Source: an uncultured Desulfobacter sp. (GTDB lineage: Bacteria > Desulfobacterota > Desulfobacteria > Desulfobacterales > Desulfobacteraceae). From it: DNA of 64,000 nucleotides. The translations under genes were made by a program, and so were the position numbers. Positions 49,780 to 59,728 of the stretch are shown in pieces. Every line of letters begins with the position of its first letter. The stretch's first letter is position 1. The notes beneath the pieces were generated by a model. The model was given only the letters and a program-made list of their open reading frames with translations. It did not search any database and was not told where the DNA came from. The DNA is taken from contig NZ_OY762929.1 of the NCBI RefSeq assembly GCF_963666675.1, positions 5,490,001 through 5,554,000 on the forward strand, given 5' to 3'.

Positions 49780-50844
49780 ATGCCCAGGTTTTTCAAAAAA
49801 TCAAACAAAAAAGCCGGATCGCCACCGGGCCTGCAGATTGACGGCCGGCTGCCTTCGGGCTCAACGTCTGATATTTGTGTGTTAATCTATTCCAAAGAAG
49901 CTCTGGAAACCCACCAGATCTCAAATATTGAGGAAATTAAACCTTTAATTCAGCAGGGAAAGACCGCATGGATTCAAATCACCGGCACAAATGACCACTT
50001 CGTATTTTCAAAGCTGGGGGAACGGTTCAATATTCATACCCTGACCCTGGAGGATATGGTCAACCCGGCACACCCGCCCAAATTCGAAGATTTTGACAAT
50101 TACTATTATGTCACACTCAAACAACTGGCGTTTGATGCCGGCAGCCATGAGATATCAGAGACCCAGGTCAGCATGGCCGTCATGGAAAACCTGGTCATTT
50201 TTGTCCAGGACAAACCCTCCCCCTGCCTTAAAGCCGTGGAAAAAAGACTGCAGGCCGGAAGGGGAAACATACGCACGGCCGGACCGGGTTACCTGGCGTA
50301 TGCCCTGATTGATGCCGTGGTTGACCACTCCCTTGATGTGATCGGGCAGATTGCTTCGGCCGTGGAATCTGTGGAGCGTGACATGCTTGACGATTTAAAT
50401 CCCGGTCATCTTGAACAGATACACCGGCTGAAACGTGAGGTCATATTTTTCAATAAACAATTGCGACCGGTGCGCGGTGCAATTCTCGGTTTAATGAAGT
50501 CCGAATCCCCGTTTGTTGCGCATACCGTCATCCGCTTTTATGCGGATATTCTGGATCATGTCAATCATATTCTGGATGCGGTAACCTCGCTCCAGGAGCT
50601 TTTGTCCAGCATGCTGGATTTTTATATGTCAGCCCAGGGCAACCGCATGAATGAGGTCATGGCAACCCTGACCATTATATCCACCATTTTTATTCCATTG
50701 AGTTTTCTTGCCGGCATATACGGCATGAATTTTAAATTTATGCCGGAACTTGAATGGCAGTGGGGATATTTTGGGTTATTGGGGGGGATGGCTGTAATCA
50801 GTGGTGCAATGGTGGTATTTTTTAAAAAGAAAGGGTGGTTTTAA
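49780..50844 (+). CDS. corA: CorA-family magnesium/cobalt transporter
   Basis: A 354-residue protein with a soluble N-terminal funnel domain (~20-250) and two C-terminal membrane helices. The family GMN signature is present in AGIYGMNFKFMPEL at the end of the first helix (~305), followed by WQWGYFGLLGGMAVISGAMV. The C-terminus ends in the basic KKKGW stretch. It forms a pentameric channel for Mg2+ (or Co2+). TTGACA at 49693 with a downstream TATTTT is a plausible promoter. It lies five bases before the next gene. Confidence 0.92.
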   Translation: MPRFFKKSNKKAGSPPGLQIDGRLPSGSTSDICVLIYSKEALETHQISNIEEIKPLIQQGKTAWIQITGTNDHFVFSKLGERFNIHTLTLEDMVNPAHPPKFEDFDNYYYVTLKQLAFDAGSHEISETQVSMAVMENLVIFVQDKPSPCLKAVEKRLQAGRGNIRTAGPGYLAYALIDAVVDHSLDVIGQIASAVESVERDMLDDLNPGHLEQIHRLKREVIFFNKQLRPVRGAILGLMKSESPFVAHTVIRFYADILDHVNHILDAVTSLQELLSSMLDFYMSAQGNRMNEVMATLTIISTIFIPLSFLAGIYGMNFKFMPELEWQWGYFGLLGGMAVISGAMVVFFKKKGWF

Positions 50845-50849
50845 AGGTT

Positions 50850-53495
50850 ATGGCAGCCAAAAGACCTGTTTATATAAAACAATTACACATTCAATTGAAG
50901 TTCAGATTCTGTGTGATCCTGTTTGCCGGATTTATTTTCTTCTGTGACTCGGGTGCTGCGTTTGCAGCCCCCGAACCAACAGTTGTTTCCCCGCAAAATT
51001 CGACCTCCCAGCTGATCGATGAACTGGGAACGATCCTTGAAAAATCACTGAATACCGAACTCAGTGATCTTGAAAAATATAAAAACCGGATCGCCGGCGA
51101 AGAAAAGGACCAGATATACCTGACAGCCGTCTATAATGGCTATCGGCTCCAGTTTTCATCTTTCTGGAATTTGCTGCTGTCGGAAGATATCAGTCTTGCC
51201 CAGCTACAGAAAAGCAGGGCAGAACTGAAAACCGCCATGGCAGATGCCCAGAAAATGTTCCAAGGCCTTATTCCGGAAGAAGATGATTTAAAACAGGAAC
51301 TTGACCATCTGGAAAATCAAAAGCTGCTTGTGGACAAACAACTGGCGGAAATCGCCCGGGTTAAGGCAAGCGCCTCCGCCACCGACAAAAACAAAAACCG
51401 GGCCATTGAAAAAACGGCAAACCGCCTGGCAAAAGGGCTCAAGGAAAAAGAGGATTTGGCATCCCGGCTGAATCAAATATACAAGGACCGCCTGGACAAG
51501 CAGGCGGAAATAAAAAAAACGTGTGCAAGCCTGGATGCACAATTTGAAAAACTCATTGAAGAGAAAAACACAAAGGGATTGTTTGAACGGACAAAAAAAG
51601 AAGCGCGGTTTCGCGCGGTTAATTCCCTTAAAGAGGAAGTCAACGCCCTGATTGAACTCGTCTATATGGTTTCCGCCCCCCAGTTCTGGATATTGAAAAT
51701 GGAACAATTGTGGCAGGATGCTCAGCTTCTGGCGGTATCATTTTTCTTTGTCACGGCCATTATGCTTGTCATTCTAAAACGAATCAGAAAAGAGGCCTTG
51801 GGATTAACGAATCTGCCGGTGACCCAAAAGCTTGGCCCCTGGCATCTGATGGCCGCAGATCTGCTGGCCATGTCCATTATTCCGGCGGGAACCGCCCTGA
51901 CAATTTTTCTGTACAGCCGCCTGGACCGCATGGATCTGGTGTCCAGAACATTTGGGGAGGCGGCTCTGGTGATCGTAATCCTTCTGGCAGGCAAGTGGAT
52001 CTGCCGGGCGTTGAAATCGGTTTTTGTTGATGCCGTGGGCGGTGCGTCCAATGCCCGGCATCTGAGCCGACTCACCCGGGCGGTTACTGTTTTTATTCTT
52101 GCCTATGGGGTGTTGCATGACACGGTGGGGCAAAGTTCGGGACTGCTGATCCTGCTGCGCATGACCGGGGCATTTATCATGGTTGTCTGGACCTTAAAAA
52201 CCTGGCGGGATGTCAATTTTTATATGCTTCAATCCCCGGGGGAAGATCATGAGGACAGAAATCAGCTGATTCGACTCTTGACCACCAAATACGGACTGCT
52301 TCTGATTTCCGGCATTTCACTTATGCTGGACATGACCGGCTATGAACTGCTCGCCTCCCACTGGGTGCTTTCCTGGATAAAAAGCCTTGTGATTTTTTTC
52401 TGGTGGACAATTTTCTTTTACCAGCTTCTGGAATGGGATCTTTACTACAGAGAGCAAAGCCATACCCGAACCGAAGAGTTTATGTATGACGACTATCCTG
52501 TCCAGTGGCTGATCATCCGTGCAGGTCAGTTTTGCTGGCTGGTGACGCTGTTGATTGTTCTCCTGCTGATCTGGGGTGACCCCCAGACCGTGCTGGGGCA
52601 TCTGTACAAGGTTCTGGCCGTCCCATTGAGCATCGGCAGTATGCAGTTCAGCTTTGCAGGGGCAATTTTTGCAGGACTCGTGCTCATTTTCACCTATGCC
52701 CTGGTGCGGATATGGAAATGGCTGTTCCAGAAAAAATTTCTAAGCCGTTCGGGCATGGCCCAGGGCCTGCAGGAATCCATTACCACCATATCCGCCTATA
52801 TTATCTGGGCCATAGGCCTACTCATCGCCCTGCATGTTTTTGGGCTGAACACGGCATCCCTGGCCGTTGCCTTTGGTGCATTGGGTATTGGTATTGGATT
52901 TGGCCTGCAGAATATCGTCAATAATTTTATATCCGGCATTATCCTGTTATTTGAGCGGCCCATCCAGGTGGGGGATGATGTGGAAGTCAACGGCACCTGG
53001 GCCCGGGTAAGAAAAATAAATGTCCGGTCCACAGTGGTACAGACCTATGACAATGCATCCCTGATTATTCCCAATGCAGACCTGATCAGCAACCAGGTGA
53101 CCAACTGGAGTTTCAAGGACAAACGAATCCGCCGCAAAATCACTGTGGGTGTGGCATACGGCTCCGACATAGAATTGGTGAGAACCATTTTACTGCAGAT
53201 TGCCCAGGACGCGCCCAATGTCCTTCGCTATCCGAGACCGGACGTCATTTTTACAGATTTTGGCGACAGCGCCTTGATTTTTGTGTTGCGGCTGTGGACC
53301 GACATCGACAATATGCTTGTGGTGGATACGGATATCAGATTCAGGATCGATAAACATTTCAAGGAAAACAACATAGAGATCAGCTTTCCCCAGCGCGATA
53401 TTCATATCCGGTCCATTGAGGGGGCAGAGCCGTTTTTTCCCACCAAAGCCCCGGCACCCCAAACGCCCGACCAGGAGAGCGAATCCGATGATTGA
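50850..53495 (+). CDS. MscS-family mechanosensitive channel with long N-terminal domain
   Basis: About 881 residues from ATG 50850 (a GTG at 50835 overlapping corA is an alternative). Signal peptide ~15-38; a periplasmic coiled-coil domain ~45-275; several membrane helices ~285-600; MscS core ~620-860 with GIGIGFGLQNIVNNFISGII and the beta domain (LLFERPIQVGDDVEVNGTWA). It resembles the large YbdG/MscK/MscM-like channels that open under membrane tension during osmotic downshock. It is co-directional with corA and overlaps the small gene downstream by eight bases. Confidence 0.9.
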   Translation: MAAKRPVYIKQLHIQLKFRFCVILFAGFIFFCDSGAAFAAPEPTVVSPQNSTSQLIDELGTILEKSLNTELSDLEKYKNRIAGEEKDQIYLTAVYNGYRLQFSSFWNLLLSEDISLAQLQKSRAELKTAMADAQKMFQGLIPEEDDLKQELDHLENQKLLVDKQLAEIARVKASASATDKNKNRAIEKTANRLAKGLKEKEDLASRLNQIYKDRLDKQAEIKKTCASLDAQFEKLIEEKNTKGLFERTKKEARFRAVNSLKEEVNALIELVYMVSAPQFWILKMEQLWQDAQLLAVSFFFVTAIMLVILKRIRKEALGLTNLPVTQKLGPWHLMAADLLAMSIIPAGTALTIFLYSRLDRMDLVSRTFGEAALVIVILLAGKWICRALKSVFVDAVGGASNARHLSRLTRAVTVFILAYGVLHDTVGQSSGLLILLRMTGAFIMVVWTLKTWRDVNFYMLQSPGEDHEDRNQLIRLLTTKYGLLLISGISLMLDMTGYELLASHWVLSWIKSLVIFFWWTIFFYQLLEWDLYYREQSHTRTEEFMYDDYPVQWLIIRAGQFCWLVTLLIVLLLIWGDPQTVLGHLYKVLAVPLSIGSMQFSFAGAIFAGLVLIFTYALVRIWKWLFQKKFLSRSGMAQGLQESITTISAYIIWAIGLLIALHVFGLNTASLAVAFGALGIGIGFGLQNIVNNFISGIILLFERPIQVGDDVEVNGTWARVRKINVRSTVVQTYDNASLIIPNADLISNQVTNWSFKDKRIRRKITVGVAYGSDIELVRTILLQIAQDAPNVLRYPRPDVIFTDFGDSALIFVLRLWTDIDNMLVVDTDIRFRIDKHFKENNIEISFPQRDIHIRSIEGAEPFFPTKAPAPQTPDQESESDD

Positions 53496-53718
53496 AATTA
53501 ATGTAGATTTGTCCACCACCCTTTTCCGATACTATCCCGAAGGCTCGGGTTCCATAAAATTGGAAAAGGGGACAACGGCGGACGGCCTGATCCGCAAGCT
53601 GGGCGTCCCTGACGGGGCTGTCAGCCTGATTTTCATCAACGGGAAAAGGGCGATGCCGGATCAGGTACTTGAAGAGAACGATAAGGTTGGACTGTTTCCC
53701 CTGGTCGCCGGAGGATAA
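53488..53718 (+). CDS. MoaD/ThiS-family sulfur-carrier-like protein
   Basis: A 76-residue ubiquitin-fold protein from ATG 53488 (AGGAGAG upstream), overlapping the end of the channel gene by eight bases. The fold signatures are EKGTTADGLIRKLGVPDGAV and LEENDKVGLFPLVAGG; the C-terminal GG is the residue pair adenylated and thiocarboxylated in MoaD/ThiS. It may carry sulfur for cofactor or amino-acid synthesis. No activating enzyme lies nearby. Confidence 0.85.
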   Translation: MIEINVDLSTTLFRYYPEGSGSIKLEKGTTADGLIRKLGVPDGAVSLIFINGKRAMPDQVLEENDKVGLFPLVAGG

Positions 53719-53726
53719 TCTATAAA

Positions 53727-53768
53727 TTAAAGAACCGGTTTTCCAGGAAAGGAAAACCGGTTCTTTAA
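53727..53768. terminator. Bidirectional terminator between convergent operons
   Basis: TTAAAGAACCGGTTTTCC at 53727-53744 pairs exactly with its complement at 53751-53768 around a six-base loop, with A/T tracts on both sides. It sits 8 bases after the MoaD-like gene and 4 bases after the end of the thiolase gene. Confidence 0.9.
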
Positions 53769-53772
53769 ACGA

Positions 53773-54951
53773 TCAGAGCTTCTCAAATACGGCTGCAGCC
53801 CCCATACCGCCGCCGATACACATGGATACAATACCATATTTTCCGCCGACTTCCTTGAGGTTGGCAAGGCATGTGGCGGTCAGTTTGGCGCCGGTGCATC
53901 CCAAAGGATGGCCCAGGGCGATGGCGCCGCCGTGAATGTTGATTTTATCCATGTATTTCTCAAGACCAAGTTCCCGGATGCAATGCAAGGCCTGGGATGC
54001 AAAGGCCTCATTGATTTCATAAATATCGATGTCGTCAATGGTCATTCCCACCTGTTTGAGCACTTTGGGGATGGCATATTTGGGTCCGACACCCATCTCA
54101 TCGGCCTTGCAGCCCACGGTGGTATACCCAACCAGTCTGGCGATGGGGGTCAGGCATAGGGCATCACACTTCTCCCTGGAGGCAACAATAGTAGCCGCGG
54201 CCCCGTCCGTGGTCTGGGACGAATTTCCGGCGGTCACGGAACCGCCCGCTTTGAACACCGCACCAAGTTTGGCCAATCCCTCGGGTGTGGAGGCCCGGAT
54301 CCCGTCGTCATGCTCAACAATAAATGACTCTTTTTTATACGTCCCATCCGCCTGTTCAACATATCTATAAGCCGGGGTGGGGATAATTTCCGTAAATTTT
54401 CCGCCGTCTCTGGCCGCCATGGCCTTGGACTGGGACTGGGCGGCAAAGGCATCCTGGTCTTCCCGGGACACGTTGTACCGTTCGGCCACATTTTCTGCGG
54501 TGATCCCCATGGAAACATACATTTCAGGGTTGGCTTTTGAATATTCCGGATGGGGCCGGGGAACGTTGCCGCCCATGGGCACAAAGGTCATGGACTCGCA
54601 GCCTGCACCGATGCAGACGTCCGACCAGCCTGCAGAGACACGCACGGAGGCCAGGGCTATGGCCTCAAGGCCGGACGCACAGAACCGGTTCACCGTGGCC
54701 CCGGAGACCTCGTCCGGAAAGCCTGCCATTTTAGCCGCAATACGGCCCAGGTTCAGACCCTGCTCCGCTTCGGGGAAGGCGCAGCCCAGCATCACATCGT
54801 CAATATTTTCGGGGCTCAGGTTGGCGGTCCGTTCAACCGCTTCTTTCATAATAAAGGAAATCAACTCTTCGGGCCGGGTCTGGCTGAACATGCCTTTCTT
54901 TTGCTTGCAGCCCGGGGTCCGTATGGATTGTACTATATACGCGTCTCTCAT
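53773..54951 (-). CDS. fadA: Acetyl-CoA C-acyltransferase (thiolase)
   Basis: A 392-residue thiolase. The active-site Cys lies in VNRFCASGLEAIALASV (~88), the acid/base residues in NEAFASQALHC and GGAIALGHPLGCTGAKL, and the C-terminus has SMCIGGGMGAAAVFE. It cleaves 3-ketoacyl-CoA to acetyl-CoA (or the reverse). It lies 12 bases downstream of the FadN-like gene, forming a two-gene beta-oxidation unit as in Bacillus fadN-fadA. Confidence 0.93.
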   Translation of the reverse strand: MRDAYIVQSIRTPGCKQKKGMFSQTRPEELISFIMKEAVERTANLSPENIDDVMLGCAFPEAEQGLNLGRIAAKMAGFPDEVSGATVNRFCASGLEAIALASVRVSAGWSDVCIGAGCESMTFVPMGGNVPRPHPEYSKANPEMYVSMGITAENVAERYNVSREDQDAFAAQSQSKAMAARDGGKFTEIIPTPAYRYVEQADGTYKKESFIVEHDDGIRASTPEGLAKLGAVFKAGGSVTAGNSSQTTDGAAATIVASREKCDALCLTPIARLVGYTTVGCKADEMGVGPKYAIPKVLKQVGMTIDDIDIYEINEAFASQALHCIRELGLEKYMDKINIHGGAIALGHPLGCTGAKLTATCLANLKEVGGKYGIVSMCIGGGMGAAAVFEKL

Positions 54952-54963
54952 TTATCTATTCTC

Positions 54964-57372
54964 CTAATTTCTAAGGGGTTTCCCGGTCTTTAGCATATGG
55001 TCGATCCGAGCAATGGTCTTTTCCTCTTTGCAGAAGTCCACAAATGCTTCACGTTCAAGCTTTAAAATGGCCTCTTCGGCAACCTCACAGCCCTCACCCA
55101 CATCGCCGCCGCTGACGACATAGGCAATGCGCCGGGCCAAAAAGGCATCATATTCGCTCATGAATTTGCCGTTAAGATAATTGAACAGTTCTGCATTGAC
55201 CATGCCCTGACCGGCATTTCCCATCACCTTAATCTTCTTTTTCATCGGGGGAACATATCCGTCATCCAGCATCTTAAGCACCTCTTTTTTGGCTTCGCCC
55301 ACAAGGTTGTCACGGTTCATGACAATCCGGTCGGCAAGGCCGAGGAACCCGTTATCCCGGGCCTGGACGGCGGACATGGAGACGGCGGCCATGGCGATTT
55401 TCATGAATGCCGGAACGAATAATTTGGCCAGCTCCACCTCTTTGACGGTTTTGCCCGGCAGGGCGTCCACATATTTTTTCCACAGATTCATGCAGCCGCC
55501 GCCGGCGGGCAGCAACCCCACGCCGATCTCCACCAGCCCCATGAACAGCTCGGAATGGGCGACGATGCGGTCTGCACCCAGGCAGGTTTCGCAGCCGCCC
55601 CCTAACACCATGCCGTAAGGTGCGGCAACAACGGGGAAGGGAGCGTATTTGGCGCGCTGGATACCGGCCTGACCTTTTGCCAGGAAGGCATCAATTTCAG
55701 CGTATTTTTTTTCATGGCACAATTTAGAGACAAAGGCGAGGTCCGCCCCGGCGGAAAATGCGCCGGGCATGCCCCCGGCTTCGTTGCCAATCACAAGACC
55801 GGCTCCGTTTTCTTCTACATAATCAAGGGCTTTGCCGATGGAATCAACAATTTCCGCATTGATGGCATTCATTTTGGTGTGAAATTCAAGACATAAGACA
55901 TCGTCTCCAATGTCCACCAGGGATGCGGACGCATTTTCGAATACGGTTTTATTGTTGCCTTTGGCCGCCGCAATGGAAACCATGTTTTTAGACACCGGAA
56001 CCGTTTTGTATTCGCCTGAGACAAAATCAAAGTAGTAGCGGATACCGTTTTCAAGTTTGTAAAAAGATTTTACGCCCTTGGCCAGCATCTGCGTCACATT
56101 TTCCGGGACATCAAGGCCTTCGTCCTTCATTCTCTCAACGGCCTGTTCAACGCCATAGGCATCCCAGGTTTCAAAGGGTCCCATCTGGAAGTTGTAGCCC
56201 CATTTCATGGCATTATCAATTTCGACGATGGTATCGGCGATCTCAGGCACCCGGTTGGCCGCATACTGGAAGGCATTGGCCTGGCATTTCCAGGCAAATC
56301 CGGCACCTTTGTCATCGCCTTTAAGAACGCAGGCGATCTTCTCTTCCAACGTGGCCTTTTCCCTGGCCTGGTCCAGGCAGGGGAAGGTGGGGCGCTCAAG
56401 ATCTTCATATTCCAGGGTGTCAACATTGAGGACCTTACGCAGTTTTTTCCACTCCGGGGTCAGCTCCGTCTTATAAAAACCGCCCTGGGTTTTGTTGCCC
56501 AGCATTTTTTTATCGACCATTGAGGTGATGAATTCAGGCAGAATCAGCGTATCGCGCTGCTCGTCGTCCGGGCACAGATCATATGAATTTTTGGCCACAT
56601 GGAGCATGGTGTCAATGCCCACCAGGTCCGTGGTTTTGAAGATAGCGGTTTTCGGTCGGCCCAGGGCCGGTCCGAGCAGGGCATCCACTTCGGGGATGGT
56701 CATGTTGTCTTCACGCATGAATTTAATGCAGGCACCAATGCCCTGGACACCGATTCTATTGCCCACAAAATTGGGGGTATCCTTGGCCCAGACAATGCCC
56801 TTACCCAGATTTTTTTCGCCAAACCGGGCAAGGAAATCCATAACATCGGGGTTGGTCTGCTCGCCGGGAATCAGTTCGAGCAGGTGCATGTAGCGCACCG
56901 GGTTAAAGAAATGGGTGCCCATGAAGTGTTCTTTGAACTCCCGGGAAAAGCCTTCGCTCATATCCTTGAGGGGAATTCCGGAGGTATTGCTGGTCACAAT
57001 GGTGCCTTCTTTTCTGACCTTGGCAACCTTTTCAAACAACTCCCTTTTGATTTTCAGATTTTCCACAACCACTTCAACAATCCAGTCGCATTCCGACAAT
57101 TTGTCAATATCATCATCCAGATTTCCCGTACGGATGCGCGAGGCGTCTTTCTTGCTGAAAAACAGAGAGGGATTCGATGCCAGGGCCGCATCCATGCCGG
57201 CCTGAACAATGCGGCTTCTTGCGGCAGGGTCTTTTTTTTCTTCATCGGTCAAATCAAAGGGCACAATGTCCAGCAGCAGCACATCAACACCGGCACCGGC
57301 AAGAAGGGCGGCAATTCCGCCACCCATTATTCCGGACCCGATCACTGCTGCTTTCCTGATCTTTCTTACCAT
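54964..57372 (-). CDS. fadN: 3-hydroxyacyl-CoA dehydrogenase/enoyl-CoA hydratase, FadN-like
   Basis: An 802-residue bifunctional enzyme with the dehydrogenase first and the hydratase last, the FadN order (opposite to FadB). NAD-binding AVIGSGIMGGGIAALLAGAG at the start; FMGTHFFNPVRYMHLLELIP (catalytic His) ~150; the C-terminal dehydrogenase parts ~190-450; enoyl-CoA hydratase fold ~500-700 with AFSAGADLAFV and GMVLGGGCETCLGADRIVAH. It hydrates and oxidises fatty acyl-CoA intermediates in the cytoplasm. First gene of the pair with the thiolase. Confidence 0.92.
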   Translation of the reverse strand: MVRKIRKAAVIGSGIMGGGIAALLAGAGVDVLLLDIVPFDLTDEEKKDPAARSRIVQAGMDAALASNPSLFFSKKDASRIRTGNLDDDIDKLSECDWIVEVVVENLKIKRELFEKVAKVRKEGTIVTSNTSGIPLKDMSEGFSREFKEHFMGTHFFNPVRYMHLLELIPGEQTNPDVMDFLARFGEKNLGKGIVWAKDTPNFVGNRIGVQGIGACIKFMREDNMTIPEVDALLGPALGRPKTAIFKTTDLVGIDTMLHVAKNSYDLCPDDEQRDTLILPEFITSMVDKKMLGNKTQGGFYKTELTPEWKKLRKVLNVDTLEYEDLERPTFPCLDQAREKATLEEKIACVLKGDDKGAGFAWKCQANAFQYAANRVPEIADTIVEIDNAMKWGYNFQMGPFETWDAYGVEQAVERMKDEGLDVPENVTQMLAKGVKSFYKLENGIRYYFDFVSGEYKTVPVSKNMVSIAAAKGNNKTVFENASASLVDIGDDVLCLEFHTKMNAINAEIVDSIGKALDYVEENGAGLVIGNEAGGMPGAFSAGADLAFVSKLCHEKKYAEIDAFLAKGQAGIQRAKYAPFPVVAAPYGMVLGGGCETCLGADRIVAHSELFMGLVEIGVGLLPAGGGCMNLWKKYVDALPGKTVKEVELAKLFVPAFMKIAMAAVSMSAVQARDNGFLGLADRIVMNRDNLVGEAKKEVLKMLDDGYVPPMKKKIKVMGNAGQGMVNAELFNYLNGKFMSEYDAFLARRIAYVVSGGDVGEGCEVAEEAILKLEREAFVDFCKEEKTIARIDHMLKTGKPLRN

Positions 57373-57799
57373 GATATTCTCCTCACGTTGGGGTATAAAT
57401 AATCAAAACCGGTTATTCTGAAGGACTATTCATTTTTAATATATAAGAATGTCTGTATAACCACCACAGATTTTTAAACTTTTATTGTGGACTGAACCTC
57501 TTTGACAAACAAGTTCGCCCCATGACCATTGTATAAGTGGAACACGATTGGAAATGGATTGTCAAGAAAAAACATTTTTAAAACACCCAGCAAATGCTCA
57601 TAAAATATCGTTTCATTTCAAAATGTTACAATGCATATTCATGGCGCATTTTGTAGCTGAATTGCCAAGAATTAAAACAGGCTGATTTGTGAATTATCAT
57701 TCATGAATAAATAATGAATCAACTTGTAATATACGCAGGGGTTTGGTATTTTAGCCTTTGTTTTCACAACGGATATTACTATTTTTTTTAAGAGAATCC
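57373..57799. other. Divergent intergenic region, nothing recognised
   Basis: About 430 AT-rich bases between the FadN-like gene and the terpenoid-cyclase-fold gene. It must carry two divergent promoters. No hairpin, repeat or clear operator was seen. Confidence 0.4.
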
Positions 57800-58840
57800 A
57801 TGCACCCGATAAATGCAAAGCTGCACGCCAATTCGCCTCTGAACTTCGGCTCAGTTGCCGGTATGATCGCCGAACTCCAAAGGGAGAATGGGGATATTCC
57901 CTGGCATACCGGCGGGAAAACCGATCCCTGGGACCTTGTGGAATCCGTCATGGGATTGAATATCGCAGGGTTTCATGACCAGGCAATGGCCGCCCTGGAC
58001 TGGCTGGCCGAGCTTCAGAATGGAGACGGCTCCTGGTATTCATCTTATATGGATTCCACCCCTGGGGACCGGACCACGGAAAGCCACATGGCCTGCTACC
58101 TGGCCGTGGGTCTGTTTCATCAATTTCTCATAAAGGGGGAGAAGACTGACCTGGAAAAATTCTGGCAGACCATGTCAAAGGGCATTTCATTTGCCCTGGA
58201 TCTCCAGGCAGACACGGGAGAAATTTACTGGGCAAAAAGCCCCGAGGGCAAGGCGGATCCCATGTCTCTTTTATCCGGGGCCTCTTCCATATTCATGAGC
58301 CTGAAATGCGCCCTGTCCATTGCCGATATCCTGGGATGCGACTGCCCGGAATGGGCGAATGCATTTGAAAAGCTCGGCAACTCCATCCGGGAAAACATTG
58401 TGACGTATAACGTGTCCAAATCCAGATTTTCCATGTACTGGTTTTACCCGATACTCTCCGGGGCATTACAGGGCGCAAGGGCAAAGGCACGCATGGACAG
58501 ATACTGGCACAAATATGTCATCGAGGGCCAGGGGTGCCGATGCGTGTCGGACCAGCCCTGGATTACCATTGCCGAAACCTGTGAACTGGTCCTTGCGCTT
58601 CACGCCATGGGCCGGCGGCAAAAGGCCGGCATCGTTTTTTCCTGGATTCACAACCGGGTGTTTGAAGATCAAACCTTCTGGTGCGGATACACCCATCCGG
58701 ATGTGGTGGTCTGGCCCGAAGATAAAATCTCATGGACCAATGCCGTGGTGTTGATGGCTGCCGATGCCCTGTACCGCCTGACGCCCGGAGCCCGGTTGTT
58801 TGATCATGATGCATGGCACGGTTACACGTTTATGCACTAA
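57800..58840 (+). CDS. Prenyltransferase/squalene-oxidase-repeat (terpenoid cyclase fold) protein
   Basis: About 346 residues from ATG 57800 (AAGAGA upstream); an in-frame TTG at 57758 would add 14 residues. Repeated alpha-barrel motifs with QxxxGxW-like segments are visible: MAALDWLAELQNGDGSWYSS, then AEIYWAKSP-type repeats and SWIHNRVFEDQTFWCGYTH. There is no DxDD or DxxDD motif, so a squalene/prenyl cyclisation activity is not supported. Such orphan proteins occur beside envelope polysaccharide genes. The next gene, a hexapeptide acyltransferase, starts 26 bases downstream. Confidence 0.65.
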   Translation: MHPINAKLHANSPLNFGSVAGMIAELQRENGDIPWHTGGKTDPWDLVESVMGLNIAGFHDQAMAALDWLAELQNGDGSWYSSYMDSTPGDRTTESHMACYLAVGLFHQFLIKGEKTDLEKFWQTMSKGISFALDLQADTGEIYWAKSPEGKADPMSLLSGASSIFMSLKCALSIADILGCDCPEWANAFEKLGNSIRENIVTYNVSKSRFSMYWFYPILSGALQGARAKARMDRYWHKYVIEGQGCRCVSDQPWITIAETCELVLALHAMGRRQKAGIVFSWIHNRVFEDQTFWCGYTHPDVVVWPEDKISWTNAVVLMAADALYRLTPGARLFDHDAWHGYTFMH

Positions 58841-58866
58841 ATATTGAACCTGAGTAGAGATAATAA

Positions 58867-59586
58867 ATGATTCAGGATAAACGCCCATACTACATTAAAC
58901 AGGCCTGGTACCGGTTCCAGAATTTTTATGTCCGCCGCTATCTTGTGCCCCATCTCAGTGCCCTGGGACCCCATCCCTACATTATTAAACCCTGGTATAT
59001 CGAACTGTTCGGCGGCCCCATCGCCATCGGCAGCCATGTGACCCTGCTGGGGTGCCCGGACAAACGGACCCGATTGACGGTGTGGTCGGAAAAAAAAGAG
59101 ATTGACGGAATCCGTATCGGGGACCATGTGCTCATCTCTCCGGGGGTGCGGATCTCGGCGGCCAATTCCATTCGTATTGCAGACTCGTGTATGATTGCCA
59201 GCCATGCATATATTACGGATTCAGACTGGCACGGCATTTACGATCGATCACTGCCGCCGGCTACCTGCTCAAAGGTGGTGCTTGAAAAAAATGTGTGGAT
59301 CGGCGATTCCGCCATTGTGTGCAAGGGCGTCCGTATTGGAAAAAATTCCATTATCGGTGCAGGTGCTGTTGTCACCGGCGATATTCCGGCCAATACTGTG
59401 GCGGCAGGCAATCCGGCCAGGGTGATCCGGAAACTTGATCCAACCCGGCAAATCATCACCCGCAAAGACCGGTACGGCGATACGGACAAAGTGACCGCCA
59501 TCCTGGAAACGGCTGAAAAGGACGGGCTGGAAGGAAATACGTTTTTAGGTTGGATTCGCAGTATTATCGCCCCTGACAAAGAATAG
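58867..59586 (+). CDS. Hexapeptide-repeat (LbetaH) acyltransferase
   Basis: A 239-residue left-handed beta-helix transferase. Hexapeptide repeats run over ~85-195 (SNSIRIADSCMIASHAYI; VWIGDSAIVCKGVRIGKNSI; GAGAVVTGDIPANTVAAGNP), with the likely catalytic His in ITDSDWHG. It transfers an acetyl or similar acyl group, probably to a sugar or lipid-linked substrate. It is co-directional and close behind the terpenoid-cyclase-fold gene, suggesting one operon. Repeat copy 2 lies 17 bases downstream. Confidence 0.85.
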   Translation: MIQDKRPYYIKQAWYRFQNFYVRRYLVPHLSALGPHPYIIKPWYIELFGGPIAIGSHVTLLGCPDKRTRLTVWSEKKEIDGIRIGDHVLISPGVRISAANSIRIADSCMIASHAYITDSDWHGIYDRSLPPATCSKVVLEKNVWIGDSAIVCKGVRIGKNSIIGAGAVVTGDIPANTVAAGNPARVIRKLDPTRQIITRKDRYGDTDKVTAILETAEKDGLEGNTFLGWIRSIIAPDKE

Positions 59587-59603
59587 CGCCTAAGTATAAA
59601 CTA

Positions 59604-59728
59604 GTGTTTGGACGTAAAGTTGCCCAGATGCAAGGCGCAGAAAAATTTGAAACCGGAGCAACCTCAAGGTTGTGAGGATTTTAAATTTTTCTGCAACGCC
59701 GCAGGTGGGTGGCTTTGCGTTCAAACAC
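59604..59728. repeat. Dispersed inverted-repeat element, copy 2 (~125 bp)
   Basis: Same ends as copy 1 at 36933: GTGTTTGGACGTAAAGTTGC at the left and, at the right, the complement of GTGTTTGAACGCAAAGCC. The inner arms CCCAGATGCAAGGCGCA and TGCAACGCCGCAGGTGGG are shared with copy 1, and the centre (GCAACCTCAAGGTTGTGAGG) is different but again palindromic. The right edge overlaps the 3' end of the hybrid kinase gene and supplies its stop codon. Confidence 0.85.
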
